Source: Apostichopus californicus (lineage: Eukaryota; Echinodermata; Holothuroidea; Aspidochirotida; Stichopodidae). From it: a stretch of 23,156 bases of DNA. Positions 1 to 9,661 of this stretch are shown here, piece after piece. Position 1 is the first letter of the stretch. Every line of letters starts with the position of its first letter. Both the position numbers and the translations under genes were made by a program. The notes below the pieces were generated by a model. The model saw only the letters and a program-made list of their open reading frames with translations. It had not been told where the DNA came from and did no database searches. The DNA is taken from contig JAIPMN010019246.1 of the NCBI GenBank assembly GCA_020650975.1, forward strand, positions 1-23,156, read 5' to 3'.

Positions 1-89
1 GAGATATAGAGATATAGAGATATAGAGATATAGAGATATAGAGATATAGAGATATAGAGATATAGAGATATAGAGATATAGAGATATAG
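1..89. repeat. (GAGATATA)n microsatellite
   Basis: Eleven uninterrupted copies of the 8-mer GAGATATA run from the first base, so the array probably extends upstream of the window. It ends exactly where homology to the second duplication copy begins (GCATACCAGCATCACTTC, here at 89 and again at 4990), so it marks the left edge of the duplicated segment as seen here. Confidence 0.97.
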
Positions 90-543
90 CATACCAGCAT
101 CACTTCACAAAAAGAACCTGTTGGCCCTTAAAGTTCCATGGATGTGTGGTAATGCCTATATAGCATGACTATAAGTTTCATTAATATTTGACTTGTAACT
201 TGAATTGAACTGAGAAACATTAACTTGTGACTTAATTTTACTTGCGATAAAGTCAAATGACTTGTGATAGAACTAGACCTGATGAAATCAATTGTACGGG
301 GTGACTTGACTTGAATTAAGAAGCATTGACTTGTCACTTGATTAACTTGCAATGAAGTCAATGACCTGGGATAGACCTGACTTGATGAAATTAACTTTAC
401 GTGTGACTTGACTTGAGAAGCATTGACTGGTGTATTTATGAGACCAATATATGACTTGGTTGCAACACTGGATCAAATAAAATTAAAGTTAAAAGTCCAT
501 GTTAACATAATTTATTTATATTTTTCTTGTTTTCTGATGTTAG
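90..543 (+). other. Intron upstream of exon A, with a ~100-bp minisatellite
   Basis: Non-coding. Bases about 190-440 hold roughly two and a half copies of a ~100-bp unit with the phrases GAGAAACATTGACTTGTGAC and AAGTCAAATGACTTGTGATAG; the anchor CATTRAC recurs at 218, 324 and 421. The homologous stretch before exon A' (about 5090-5235) has only about one and a half copies, so the array changed length after the duplication. The interval ends in a pyrimidine-rich acceptor, TTTTTCTTGTTTTCTGATGTTAG. The open frame on the minus strand here is a by-product of the repeat. Confidence 0.7.
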
Positions 544-693
544 GATGGAGGGGAAGATTCTGCAGCTAGCAGTTCTGATAAATTAGTTGATGCAGGACTA
601 TCTCAGTCACAGAAGAAGACTGGTGATGAAAGTCTAGCTGTCAAACAACCAATAGAAAACATTGATCTAGAAGTCATAACAGAAAGTCTCAGG
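544..693 (+). CDS. Exon A of the death-domain gene (internal, phase 0/0)
   Basis: An internal coding exon of 150 nt (50 codons), inferred from a strong acceptor (pyrimidine tract ending in TAG), an open frame beginning GAT GGA GGG GAA, and a donor after CTC AGG (AGG|gtaataat). Both borders fall between codons. The peptide is acidic and Ser-rich at its start (DGGEDSAASSDK), then polar (LSQSQKKTGDESL), and ends in ENIDLEVITESLR. No domain is recognised; it looks like a disordered linker or regulatory segment. The main support is its near-copy, exon A' at 5877-6026, which keeps the same length, frame and splice sites with 12 base differences, 10 of them changing the codon meaning. Upstream exons lie outside the window. 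That it belongs with the death-domain exon is inferred from strand, phase and order. Confidence 0.68.
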
Positions 694-2520
694 GTAATAA
701 TATACATATACAAGATTCTGTTGTCCTGGAAACAGTCTTTTTTTAAGCATGTAACACAAATTTGTGTTTTGCAGTTTGTCCATACTGGCCCTTACAGTAT
801 ACCTACTTTTATTTTCAAACTTTATGGTTGCTTTCATATATTTCATCATGATTAATTTCTACTAAAATGCTTGCCGACTAGTACTGATGCTGTTTATGAT
901 ACCTTTTATGATACCAGTTTTATGAGGTATGTTCTTGCTGCAGTAAGTTTCATTTATGAGACTGAAATGTTTCAATAGTAAATGCAGTAACTTCTAAAGA
1001 TTTCTGTCATACGACCAAGCCCTCATAAAACCGTGCCATGGTATGTGAATGAGCTTTAACACATTTGAGTGCGTCAATTAAATGCTGATTGTGCGCCTCT
1101 TGCGAACAATTTGTAATGTACACAGCTGACACACATGTTTGCAACTTGTGCACAAGAAGGATACAACCGGCACAATGTTGGTTAACAAGTCAACTTTTGG
1201 AGATTACATACAATAAGTTTGCTAAGTACTGAGCACAACTTTCCACAGTTTCAACCACTTTCTTGTGCATAGATTATAGTCTTGGGTGCAGCATCAGTTT
1301 CTTTGAGCGTGGAAGTGAGTGTACAAACTTCAATGCAATCACGTAAATAATACTAAGAGTTTCTGTGAGTGTGCAAACTGAGTAGCAGCATTTTAGTACT
1401 GACAAGGTTTGGGGGTTCCGCTGTTTTATTAAATTTTGTTCCCCCAAGGAGTGTTTATGTTGATCAAATAGTTCCTATAAACTTAATAGATATTAACATG
1501 TTTATTGGGTCCTTTATTCCCGTAGACTGAGTTCGTTGGAAAAACACAATGCAATTGATTGACAATGCATATCTCTCCCCCCCCCCCCCCTCAGCTAGAG
1601 CTTTATTTCCCCAGCGCACACCTGCGTTACACACTACAGTCCCATTTACTGCCTTAGATCAATATCAAAACTGCTATTCTGGTTATGGGATTGTCCTGTC
1701 CTACAACACAACTTCTTTTGTACGCTTTTGAAATCTTAACGATAATAACAACATTCTTGTGCTTTGAATTGCATCTAGCATTTCAACATGGAAAAAAAAA
1801 TGGGTTTAATCTTGGCTACTGACTTAGCTTATTGGGGCCAGCAAGGGTAAATTTGAACAGTTTAAATCTCCAGAACATGGGCATTAATTGAGGTTATGTA
1901 TGCATGGTAGGATATCTGTCTGTACTTTAAAGTGCTTAGTGAATTTGGAGTAGGTCACAGTTCATTTAAGTCACCAGTGGTCAAAACTTGAAATCCTTGT
2001 AAACACGAGGATCTCCATATGGGAAACCATAATTAGCTCTCGTATTTAGCATGTGTCTTTCATATAGTGAGTACAAGAATCCTATTACTTTGGATGAAGG
2101 TCACAGGTCATGTGGGGTCAGCTGAGGTCCAAATATCAAAAGTACTGTATCTTGAGAACTCTAAGTTCGGGAGAGATAATATATGCATGGTACATTATCC
2201 AAATGATAAGTAAAATTGCTTCACAATTTTGTACAGGTGAAAGATCATTTAAGGTTTGCAAAAGTCAAACCCAACCAAATTTTTAAAGGTCAGGTCTCAA
2301 GAATCAGAAGGTGAAAGGTCTTTTGAGGTCAATAGATGTCAAAGTATGAAAATCTTGTGAATTCACCAGTGGTCAAAACTTCCTATCTTGGCTGCAGTTT
2401 TACATTCGATATTCTCAATTGTGGCCAGTAAGGATCACTTTTATGCCCAATTCTGGCGACCTGTTTACTAGTCAATATAATATTGTGTGTCTTACCTCAT
2501 TTCAGCATATTTATCTGCAG
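694..2520 (+). other. Intron between exons A and B, with AGGTCA-type dispersed repeat
   Basis: Non-coding, 1.8 kb. Bases 694 to about 1575 align with 6027 to about 6850 downstream of exon A', with small indels. A run of 14 C lies at 1577-1590. About 1840-2400 is a dispersed repeat with CCTTGTAAACACGAGG and several AGGTCA or GGGTCA phrases (for example 2090-2130 and 2310-2345). The last 250 bases resemble the sequence before exon B'. The short open frames here show no recognisable protein. Confidence 0.6.
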
Positions 2521-2625
2521 GACATATCAGCAGCATCCCTCTCAGGCAATCCTGCGCCATCACAGTCAGCAGATGTCCCACACTCAAAGAAGAGACGCTT
2601 TAATGAATCTACAGCTGTAGTGATG
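2521..2625 (+). CDS. Exon B of the death-domain gene (internal, phase 0/0)
   Basis: An internal coding exon of 105 nt (35 codons), between the acceptor TTTATCTGCAG and the donor ATG|gtaaag. It is in phase 0 at both ends, so it joins exon A without a frame change. The peptide begins DISAASLSGNPAPSQSADVP and ends HSKKRRFNESTAVVM. The Ser/Ala/Pro-rich start suggests a disordered segment; the KKRR patch resembles a monopartite nuclear-localisation or other basic docking motif, but that is inference. Exon B' at 4487-4594 is a near-copy with six base substitutions, all replacing an amino acid, and one extra TCA codon. No known domain is recognised. Because both borders are in phase 0, skipping or repeating the exon would keep the frame. 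Confidence 0.68.
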
Positions 2626-4486
2626 GTAAAGTTCATTCTATTGATCATCTCAGAATATCTTCCAAAATATTGATAATTTCGACAGAAAATTATATAGCAG
2701 CAAACAGAAAAGCGAGCCTGTTAAGTACTGATCACAAGTGACAATTTGGATGTTGCAGTTGCACATATTGAAATGAAATTTATAATTTTTCGGGAAGGAA
2801 ATAATAAAATGTATCATATAGCCATGGTCGGACATTCACCATTTGTTAAGCGGGATATTAAACAATTTCAAGACCGTCTTCAAGACCAACCGCTCTTTGT
2901 GATTGACTGCAGTGACTAGCTGAGCAACATTTGAAACCCTAACCAATAAAAGCAGCAACTTGCTTTATGATTGCAACTTGAACCATGACATTTCTCTGGC
3001 GTGTATCTCAGGGACCTTGCGAGGGTCCAGGGACCCAACCCCTGGTAGCTCAAGCATTTTCAGATTTCCTTTGTCTTTAAGAAACGAGTTTAAAGCACAA
3101 AATGCGTTTGAGAGAGAAAAATAGCACTGAACTGACTTGGCTTTTTGCAAATTGACTGCATTTACTAGCTCAGCTATGTTTCTAACAGCAATTTTAAAAG
3201 CAAAAAATATGTGTGAAAGAGAGAAATCAACTTATATGGAATGCATTTAAAAGCAGTGTCGAGTGTCTAGGGAGGGGGGAACCCCCAGAAGTTGTAAATT
3301 TTGAGATATGACTTGTTTCCTTGTAGTGACTTTGAAGAATAATAGCACATGTCAGGAAGAGGAATTTCATGTCTGTATGAGGTGTTTCAAGCCTGGAAAC
3401 CTTTCAGAAACTTCTTGTAGCTATTTTAGCTTCAGCACAGAATACATAGCAATGTCATTGGAATATATTTCAAAGTCCTCTGGGGGATTCAGAGGGAAAA
3501 TAACCACAAAGGTGCCACAATTTTGTTAGCCCAATATTACCCAAATAAAGGAAATTAGGCAGAAGGCAAAGTGAGGTTTGTTTACTGCAGCCGGCTTGGA
3601 GTCAAATGTGGCGGGGGATTCCCCAAGTTTGCAGTCACTGGTTTAATGATGATAATTCTGAACTTTGTGATCATTATAAAAAGTAACTTTAAAGGATGTG
3701 ATGATTGTACAAGGACATGATGAATAAAAAACACACAATTTGTTATGTTAAATTTCTTCCTCCTGTGAGCTTGGCCTGAAAGCCCAGTAATCATGGTAAA
3801 TGATATAAAGCTTGTGTGAACTTGCACACATGATTTGTGAATGCATTTTGATAATGATAGTACTTTATGCATTGCTACATATTGAAAGCATCATTAGGCA
3901 ATGTAGGAAAGCTTTAAAACGTGGTAACTCTAAAAGTTGAGAGCTGCATTACATAATTCCATGTGGATTCATCAAAGTGATTACAATATTTGTTTATTGT
4001 AGAAGTTATAGGTGATTTGAGGTCAACAAGTCTAAAGTCCTTGTAAGCAAACATTATTGAAGTTTACCATGGTAGTTAATATTGACCTCAAATGACCTTT
4101 CACCTCCACATAATCAATAGGATTTCATGTTTGTACATGTAATGTGGATCTGCTTTAGTAATTATATGTATCCTTTCAGTCTTAAAATAAATGTTAAGCT
4201 TGGATGAACTTCATACTTGCTCTATAGAGGTGCTCAAATACAAGACTCCTTTGGTCTTTTTGGTAAAGGTCAAAGGTCTGTTGAGGTCAACATAGTCAAA
4301 GTATGAAATCTCATGAACAGTTTGTGAATTAACCAGTGGTCAAACTTTCAATCTTGTCTGCACTGCTACATCAAATATATATTAATGTGGCAAATAAGGA
4401 TTCACTAAGCTTAACTGGCTACCTGGTTTATTTAGCAATATCGTAACTGTGTGTTTATTTACTCATTTCAACATATTTATCTGCAG
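2626..4486 (+). other. Intron between exons B and B', with dispersed-repeat DNA
   Basis: Non-coding, 1.86 kb. The first 56 or so bases are identical to those after exon B', and similarity continues to about 2845. Bases about 2850-3640 look mobile-element-derived: two diverged copies of a segment around ATTGACTGCANTNACTAGCT (2901 and 3152), plus phrases such as GAGGGTCCAGGGACCCAACC and GAGGGGGGAACCCCC. From about 4020 on, AGGTCA-rich sequence (for example 4266-4290) resembles the sequence before exon B. No coding exon or RNA gene is apparent. Confidence 0.55.
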
Positions 4487-4594
4487 GACATATCATCATC
4501 ATCATCCCTCTCAGGCATTTCTGTGCCATCACAGTCAGCAGATGTCCCACACTCAAAGAAGAGACGCTTTAATGAATCTACAGCTGCAGTGATG
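4487..4594 (+). CDS. Exon B' of the death-domain gene (duplicate of exon B)
   Basis: An internal coding exon of 108 nt (36 codons), with acceptor TTTATCTGCAG and donor ATG|gtaaag identical to those of exon B and phase 0 at both ends. The peptide starts DISSSSSLSGISVPSQSADV and ends HSKKRRFNESTAAVM. Relative to exon B it has one extra Ser codon in a short TCA run and six replacement changes near the start and end; the middle, including KKRR, is identical at the DNA level. It could be used together with exon B, giving a tandem basic module, or as an alternative to it. The sequence cannot decide between these. No domain is recognised. Confidence 0.66.
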
Positions 4595-5876
4595 GTAAAG
4601 TTCATTCTATTGATCATCTCAGAATATCTTCCAAAATATTGATAATTTCGACTGTAAAACTATATTAGTAGCAAACAGAAAAGCGAGCCTGTTAAATATT
4701 GATCACAAGTGACAATGTTGGATGTTGCGCATACTGAATTGAAATGTAAAATGGAAGGAAATCAAATATTGTATCATGTTACCATGGCCGTACATTCACC
4801 ATTTGAATGTTGAATTATTTCATGAGTATGTTTATATTTATGTATAATATGTAGGATATTTAATTGGGAGAGGGAATTAAAAAGTACCTGGTTTACTATA
4901 AAGGTCATTCCCTGTCAAGTTATTGGCTAAATTGTCACTTTCAATAAAAACCAATGCAGCTGGAATTCTTTGATGCATGCCATTCACCGCATACCAGCAT
5001 CACTTCACAAAAATAACCTGTTGGCCCGTAACCGTTGATGTGTTTTTAATGCCTCTACCTATAGTATGACTATATAAGTTGCTTTTATATTTGACTTACA
5101 ACTTGCCTTGGACTGAGAAACATTGACTTGTGACTGTTTGATTTGCAATAAAGTCAAATGACTTGTGATAGACATGACCTAATGATATAAAATTTACCTG
5201 TAGCTTGGCTTAAATTGAGAGACATTGACTGATGTATTGATATGACAAAACAATGACTTGGTTAAAACACTGGATCACAGTATTAAAGTAGAAATTAAAC
5301 CCTGGGTTTTTCGGTGACCTATATTCTTACAACCTCTGTAAAATAAATAGTCAAAAAACTACCTTTCCCCGAATTTCCAGGAATTTTCTAGTTCTTTTTC
5401 TAACCAACTGTTGGCGGCCATTATGTAAAAATGACTTCTTTCAGCCACATCATAAGTTATACTTGCTCCTCTCTGCATATGAACTGAACACTTGCTCTCA
5501 GAGATTGTCTGGAAGCTGGTAGAAAATGCTGGAGTACCGAGCATTTGGTTGTGCAAAAAGGAGAGCGGAAGAAAGAGCAGGGAAGGGAAAAGGGCAGGCC
5601 CCTCCGTCACAGAACTGTTACTAGTGTTGGAAGTTCTAACATCACAGTAACTGCCAATGTGGGACACGGTTCTAATCTGCTAACAAGGTCTATAGGTCTC
5701 GTTGTCTCAGTTCCAATTTGTAAGCTTGAAAGAAATGTGTTCAAGCATTCGAAAAGAGCTTACTGCAAATCATTATTCTCTAAGCAGAAATGTCTAGAGT
5801 TTATTTCCCCTTTTAAGTAAAAAGTCCATGTGTAACATATATATGTATATATATTTTTCTTGTTTTCTGATGTTAG
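4595..5876 (+). other. Intron between exons B' and A'
   Basis: Non-coding, 1.28 kb. Bases 4595 to about 4812 copy the intron after exon B. From 4990 the sequence copies bases 89 onward, starting GCATACCAGCATCACTTC and including a shorter version of the ~100-bp minisatellite (about 5090-5235). A segment of about 520 bp absent from the first copy lies at about 5295-5818. The interval ends in TTTTTCTTGTTTTCTGATGTTAG, the same acceptor as exon A. Confidence 0.65.
5295..5818. mobile_element. ~520-bp insertion specific to the second duplicate
   Basis: In the first copy, ATTAAAGT is followed almost directly by TAAAAGTCCATG (about 487-499). In the second copy these are about 520 bp apart, with unrelated DNA between them. 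The flanks AGTAGAAA (5287-5294) and AGTAAAAA (5816-5823) could be a worn 8-bp target duplication. I see no clear terminal inverted repeats. Overlapping frames of about 100 codons lie on both strands, but neither shows a known domain. A mobile-element origin is inferred only from presence versus absence; a deletion from copy one is the alternative. Confidence 0.4.
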
Positions 5877-6026
5877 GATGGAGAAGAAGAATCTGCAGCT
5901 AGCAGCTCTAATAAAGTAGTTGATGCAGGACTATCTCAGTCACAGAAGAGGACTGGTGATGAGAGTCTAACTGTCAAACAAACATTAGAAAACATTGATC
6001 TAGAAGTCAGAACAGAAAGTCTCAGG
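5877..6026 (+). CDS. Exon A' of the death-domain gene (duplicate of exon A)
   Basis: An internal coding exon of 150 nt (50 codons), with the same acceptor and donor (AGG|gtaataat) as exon A and phase 0 at both ends. The peptide starts DGEEESAASSNKVVDAGLSQ and ends ENIDLEVRTESLR. Compared with exon A there are 12 base changes: two silent and ten replacing, giving nine altered residues, mostly in the acidic N-terminal third and in the stretch after GDESL. The frame stays open throughout, which argues for a used exon rather than a decayed copy. It is the last exon I can place before the death-domain exon, 2.56 kb downstream, and in phase 0 it would splice directly to that exon. Confidence 0.67.
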
Positions 6027-8588
6027 GTAATAATTTACATATTCAAGATTCTGTTGTCCGAAAAAAAGTCTTCTTCAGAACATATAACACAAATTGGTGC
6101 TTTGTCCATACTGGCCGTTAAGGCATACCTACTTTGACATTCAAGTTCCATGGTTTGCTTGTATATATTACATCATGATTTATTTCTACTAAAATGCTTG
6201 CCATCTAGTACTGATGCTATTTTATGATAACTGATTTTAATGAAGTATGTGCTTGCTGCATTTAGATTTATGAGACTGAAATGTTACAATAGTGAATGCA
6301 GTAACTTATAAAGATATTTGACAGCATACGACCAAGACCTCATGAATCCGTGCCATGATTTATGAAAGAGCTTAACAAATTAGAGTGCGTCAATTAAATG
6401 CTGGCTGTGCGCCTTGAAAATTGCCAACAATTTGAAATGTTCACAGCTGACACACATGTTAGCAACTTGTACACAAGAAGGATACAGCCGGCACAATGTT
6501 GGTTCATAAGTCAACTTTTGGAGATTACATACAATACATTAAGTACTAAGCACAACTTTTCACAGCTTCAACCATTGTCTTGTGCATAGATTCTAGTCTT
6601 GGGTCCAGCTTCAGTTTCCCTGAGTGTGTAAAGTGGAACTGAGTGTACAAACTTCAATGCAATTACGTAAATATGAGTTTTGGGGGGTTCCGCTGTATGA
6701 TTAGATTTCTTTACCTCAAGAAGTGTTTATGGTGATCAAAAAGTTCCAATAAATAACTGATATTAGCATGTTCATTGGATCCTTTGTTCCCTCGGAGACT
6801 TAATTCGTTGGAAATGCACAATGCAAATGATTGACCGGGCATGTCTCTTCTTACCGCTTTGTCAAATTCCAAACGCCTTGTAAACTCGCAAGGTAGAGGT
6901 TGGATGAATTCTCATATGTAGCACATGGATGCATGTTATTGAGTAGATGAAAACTTTTGTTTTGAGTTCAAATGCCATTTGAGGTCAACAGAGGTCAAAA
7001 TGTCCGAACACTTTTGTAAGCTATCAAATTCAAAATGGAATGCTTGGATATACCAATGGAGTCCAAGAACTCTTTTGTTTCTTCAGAGGTCAAAGGTCAT
7101 TTAAGATGGTTAGTACCAAACATGTCACAGTATATACTTCAACAACTGCAGGTGAAAACTGTAGTTAGGTGATCGTTGCCCCATAATGTGTACTACCTGT
7201 ATTTAGCCAAAGCAATATTTATAGATGCTATACCTTCCTCCGGAAGGTTGCACATTTCTCAATGGCTTTTCTGTAAACCTGTGTTGAGCAAGGGGATTGC
7301 ATCATTCTTCTGAAATTTCATATTTTACATGGGATGGGGAAATGTCCATTTCACCCTTGGGGCTGCTTGAAAATTTTACCATAGTGGTCACCATTTCTGA
7401 AATCTACTGTTAGGTCCCAGTTCTATATTTCAGAGAGACAAAACATTCAGCACTCAAAATATCTGACATCCTGGTGACAGGCAACATTGAGTCTTAATTG
7501 CCAAAATGAGATTAAGAGCAGCAATATAACAGATATAATACCTTCTTACAAAATGACTCCCAGATCATTATTTTAATTTTGAGCCCCATATCTCTGACGC
7601 CTGGCAATCCTATATATCACTACCTGTCACATGATTTGAACTTTACTCTATAAAGTTGCTGAGATAGTTTTCCACTGAAACTGCTGTCGTCAACTTTCAG
7701 AAGTGATTTACTTTTGCAATGGTCAAGTTATCTGAAACTCTTTTCTGATCTTCTGGTGCTTGACTTAAGGACACATTTTCCTAAGTTGCTCTATCAATCA
7801 GGTGATTCCATTTATACACCTATACTTCAGCACCCAAAATAAGGGGACACACAAGTCATATCAATTGTGCTTATTTTGAAAAGGCTGTATGCCATTTGTA
7901 TGTGTTTTATATGCAATCATGCAAGATGAAGAAATGCGCCCAGAACGAGCACATTGCAAACATTTAGAATAAAATCACACAAGCATTGTGCGTGGTGGCA
8001 CACTGCCATTCCTTCCATTAATGTGCAAGGGCTACATGGTGCAATGTGCAACTAGAACATTGTTGTGTATAAATTGAGTGTGCTACATACTTTCGGTTGG
8101 GTGATGACTCACAACTTGTCACCATTTTTAAAAATTTCATTATGTTCTCGATCTTCTCATTCTGGACGCTTGCAAATGAGTTGGGAGAAGTTTTATAGAT
8201 TATTTTCGTCACATATGAGAGACATCTAGCCAGTGACAACCATTACAGTGAATTAAGTCACTGTAGTTGCCTTATTGGGGGAAATTCACAAACTGCTTTG
8301 AGTGACTCCACTCTTGGAATTTAGTGACTCATGACCTGCATGTTAACTCTGCCATTCTGTACCATGCTTTAATATATATATAAACGATATACAGCAGGTG
8401 TCAGTTATAGTATAGTTTGTAAATGAACAATAATTGGAACACAATGGATTCATATTACTTCACTCTGTAATCAATTTATCAATACTTATTAAATACTTTT
8501 GACAGGGGACCTGATAGAGAACTGATATAGTTTGTGGATGTTCAACTCAGGTAACACTCAATATACATATATTCTTATCATATTACAG
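6027..8588 (+). other. Intron before the death-domain exon
   Basis: Non-coding, 2.56 kb. Up to about 6850 it copies the intron after exon A. About 6870-7110 is another member of the AGGTCA / CCTTGTAAACTCG dispersed repeat, including a perfect direct repeat AGGTCA-A-AGGTCA at 7087-7099. In the other copies this kind of sequence precedes a B exon, but I find none here. From 7110 to 8560 I see no repeat, RNA gene or credible exon. The interval ends with the acceptor TTCTTATCATATTACAG. Confidence 0.6.
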
Positions 8589-8829
8589 GATCTCTCTGGG
8601 AAAATTCCAAAAGAATGGAAAAATGTAGGTAGAAATCTTGGACTAAAGGACGAAGAGCTTTATATACTTCAGACAGATTCTAACAACCAGGGACACAAGG
8701 AAACTGTTTATCAGATGTTGCGGACTTGGAAACAAAGCCATGGCAGTAAAGCCACATACAGAGTACTGGGAGAGGCTTTAGAAGCAGCTGGCCGCCGAGA
8801 CCTGCAAGAGATGCTGCTGTACAAGCAGG
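8589..8829 (+). CDS. Death-domain exon
   Basis: An exon of 241 nt coding 80 residues plus the first base of a split codon. It starts in phase 0 after ATATTACAG and ends CAGG|gtaaat. Nearly the whole exon is a Death domain, a six-helix module that self-associates in adaptors of apoptosis and innate immune (NF-kappa-B) signalling in the cytoplasm. Hallmarks: PKEWKNVGRNLGL at residues 7-19 (helix 1-2 with the core Trp and LGL), DEELYILQ at 21-28 (helix 2-3), YQMLRTWKQSHGSKAT at 41-56 (the family's mL..W....g..AT signature) and LGEALEAAGRRDLQEML at 60-76 (helices 5-6). At 80 residues it has the usual length for the family. Which protein it belongs to (UNC5-like, ankyrin-linked, adaptor-like) cannot be told, because no other domain is visible. 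Confidence 0.92.
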
Positions 8830-8921
8830 GTAAATAATTAATGTAATAATATAAATACCTCAAAGGACCGTAGCTATTAAATATATAACTGATTCATACA
8901 TAAAACTACTTTCTGCTACAG

Positions 8922-9013
8922 AGACCAACCAGCAAATAAACTGTTTAGAATCTCACCTTAACAACTTTCGTATTAATGAAGTGGACAGATGGAATCAAAT
9001 TTCAGTATTCCAG
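8922..9013 (+). CDS. C-terminal exon after the death domain
   Basis: An exon of 92 nt starting after TTTCTGCTACAG and ending TTCCAG|gtaaaat. The phase-1 end of the death-domain exon plus the first two bases here form a Glu codon, and the frame stays open for 31 codons: it begins TNQQINCLESHLNNFRINEV, contains DRWNQISVFQ and ends in phase 0. Splice sites and frame agree on both sides, which is the main support. The heptad-like spacing of Ile/Leu/Phe suggests a short amphipathic helix extending the death domain. No separate domain is recognised. The intron before it is only 92 bp and the next is 591 bp. Confidence 0.78.
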
Positions 9014-9604
9014 GTAAAATATCCATAATATCTCGTCGCTGTAAAATCACAAAGCTTCCACCTATGTTCAAGTAAGACACCAAGTAACATCTTCAAAAAA
9101 AAACAACACTAATTTTTGTAAGGATATTTTATTTGTCATTTCTGTGTAGGGTACACTTCTTTGGTTTAAATTAACACTGCCACAAACCTGTCTTTATGGT
9201 GTTTGTTTTGTAAAAAAATTATTCTTTATTAAGAAGTTGTTTGGCGTTTTGCATTTATAGAACAGTTTCGACCATCAACTTTTATTTTCTCAACTCTTTC
9301 TACCTTTTTAACCACTATCCAAAATGATAACTGATGATTGGTTACATCCAGGCAAGTGCTTTGCCAACTAACAGAGGTAGAAATACAAATCTCCAGCCAA
9401 ACTTCTCTGTGTGTCAGAAAGCTCTCCATTTTTCCTCCCTTGTCTGTGTAGGGTATTCGGTATCATTTGATATGCACATAAAGCACTTTATAATTGTTTA
9501 TATTGATAAAGAAAAGCCATTCAGCATTAAACTATCTTGTTGTCTCTTACATATAGACCACTTTATTTCATTAAATATTTGTTTTACTCATCTCACCTGT
9601 TCAG
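9014..9604 (+). other. Last coding intron
   Basis: Non-coding, 591 bp, AT-rich. It starts gtaaaat and ends with a good pyrimidine tract, CTCATCTCACCTGTTCAG. Open frames here (9229-9429 minus, 9334-9627 plus) show no recognisable protein features; the latter overlaps the last coding exon in another frame. Confidence 0.6.
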
Positions 9605-9661
9605 CTGGTATCAAACAAGAAAGCTAATGAGTGGCTAGAAACAGGCGGGAGTTCATACTGA
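9605..9661 (+). CDS. Last coding exon, with stop codon
   Basis: After the acceptor CACCTGTTCAG the phase-0 frame reads LVSNKKANEWLETGGSSY followed by TGA at 9659-9661. It joins the preceding exon (ending VFQ) without a frame problem, and the 18-residue tail is polar, as expected of a C terminus. The exon seems to continue as 3' UTR, with a near-consensus donor AAG|gtgagt at 9835/9836. The small size makes the call less secure than the exons before it. A protein ending elsewhere would need another acceptor, and the next good acceptor (10176) gives a stop after two codons in this phase. Confidence 0.62.
   Translation: MVSNKKANEWLETGGSSY

Noticed and set aside
128-361. 77-codon minus-strand frame
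   Set aside because: It is the reverse reading of the ~100-bp minisatellite; its internal repetition (SQV, TSQ) follows the DNA repeat.
3308-3529. Cys-containing 73-codon frame in the B-B' intron
   Set aside because: It lies within repeat-derived intron DNA, shows no domain and lacks a convincing acceptor/donor pair in frame.
5530-5640. Possible THAP-like zinc-finger start (LEYRAFGCAKRR) inside the 520-bp insertion
   Set aside because: The frame stops after about 37 codons and lacks the later Cys/His and AVPTIF-type residues of a THAP domain.
7087-7099. Functional nuclear-receptor response element
   Set aside because: The DR1 sequence is exact, but it is embedded in a repeat family full of AGGTCA words, so I list it only as an observation and not as a regulatory site.
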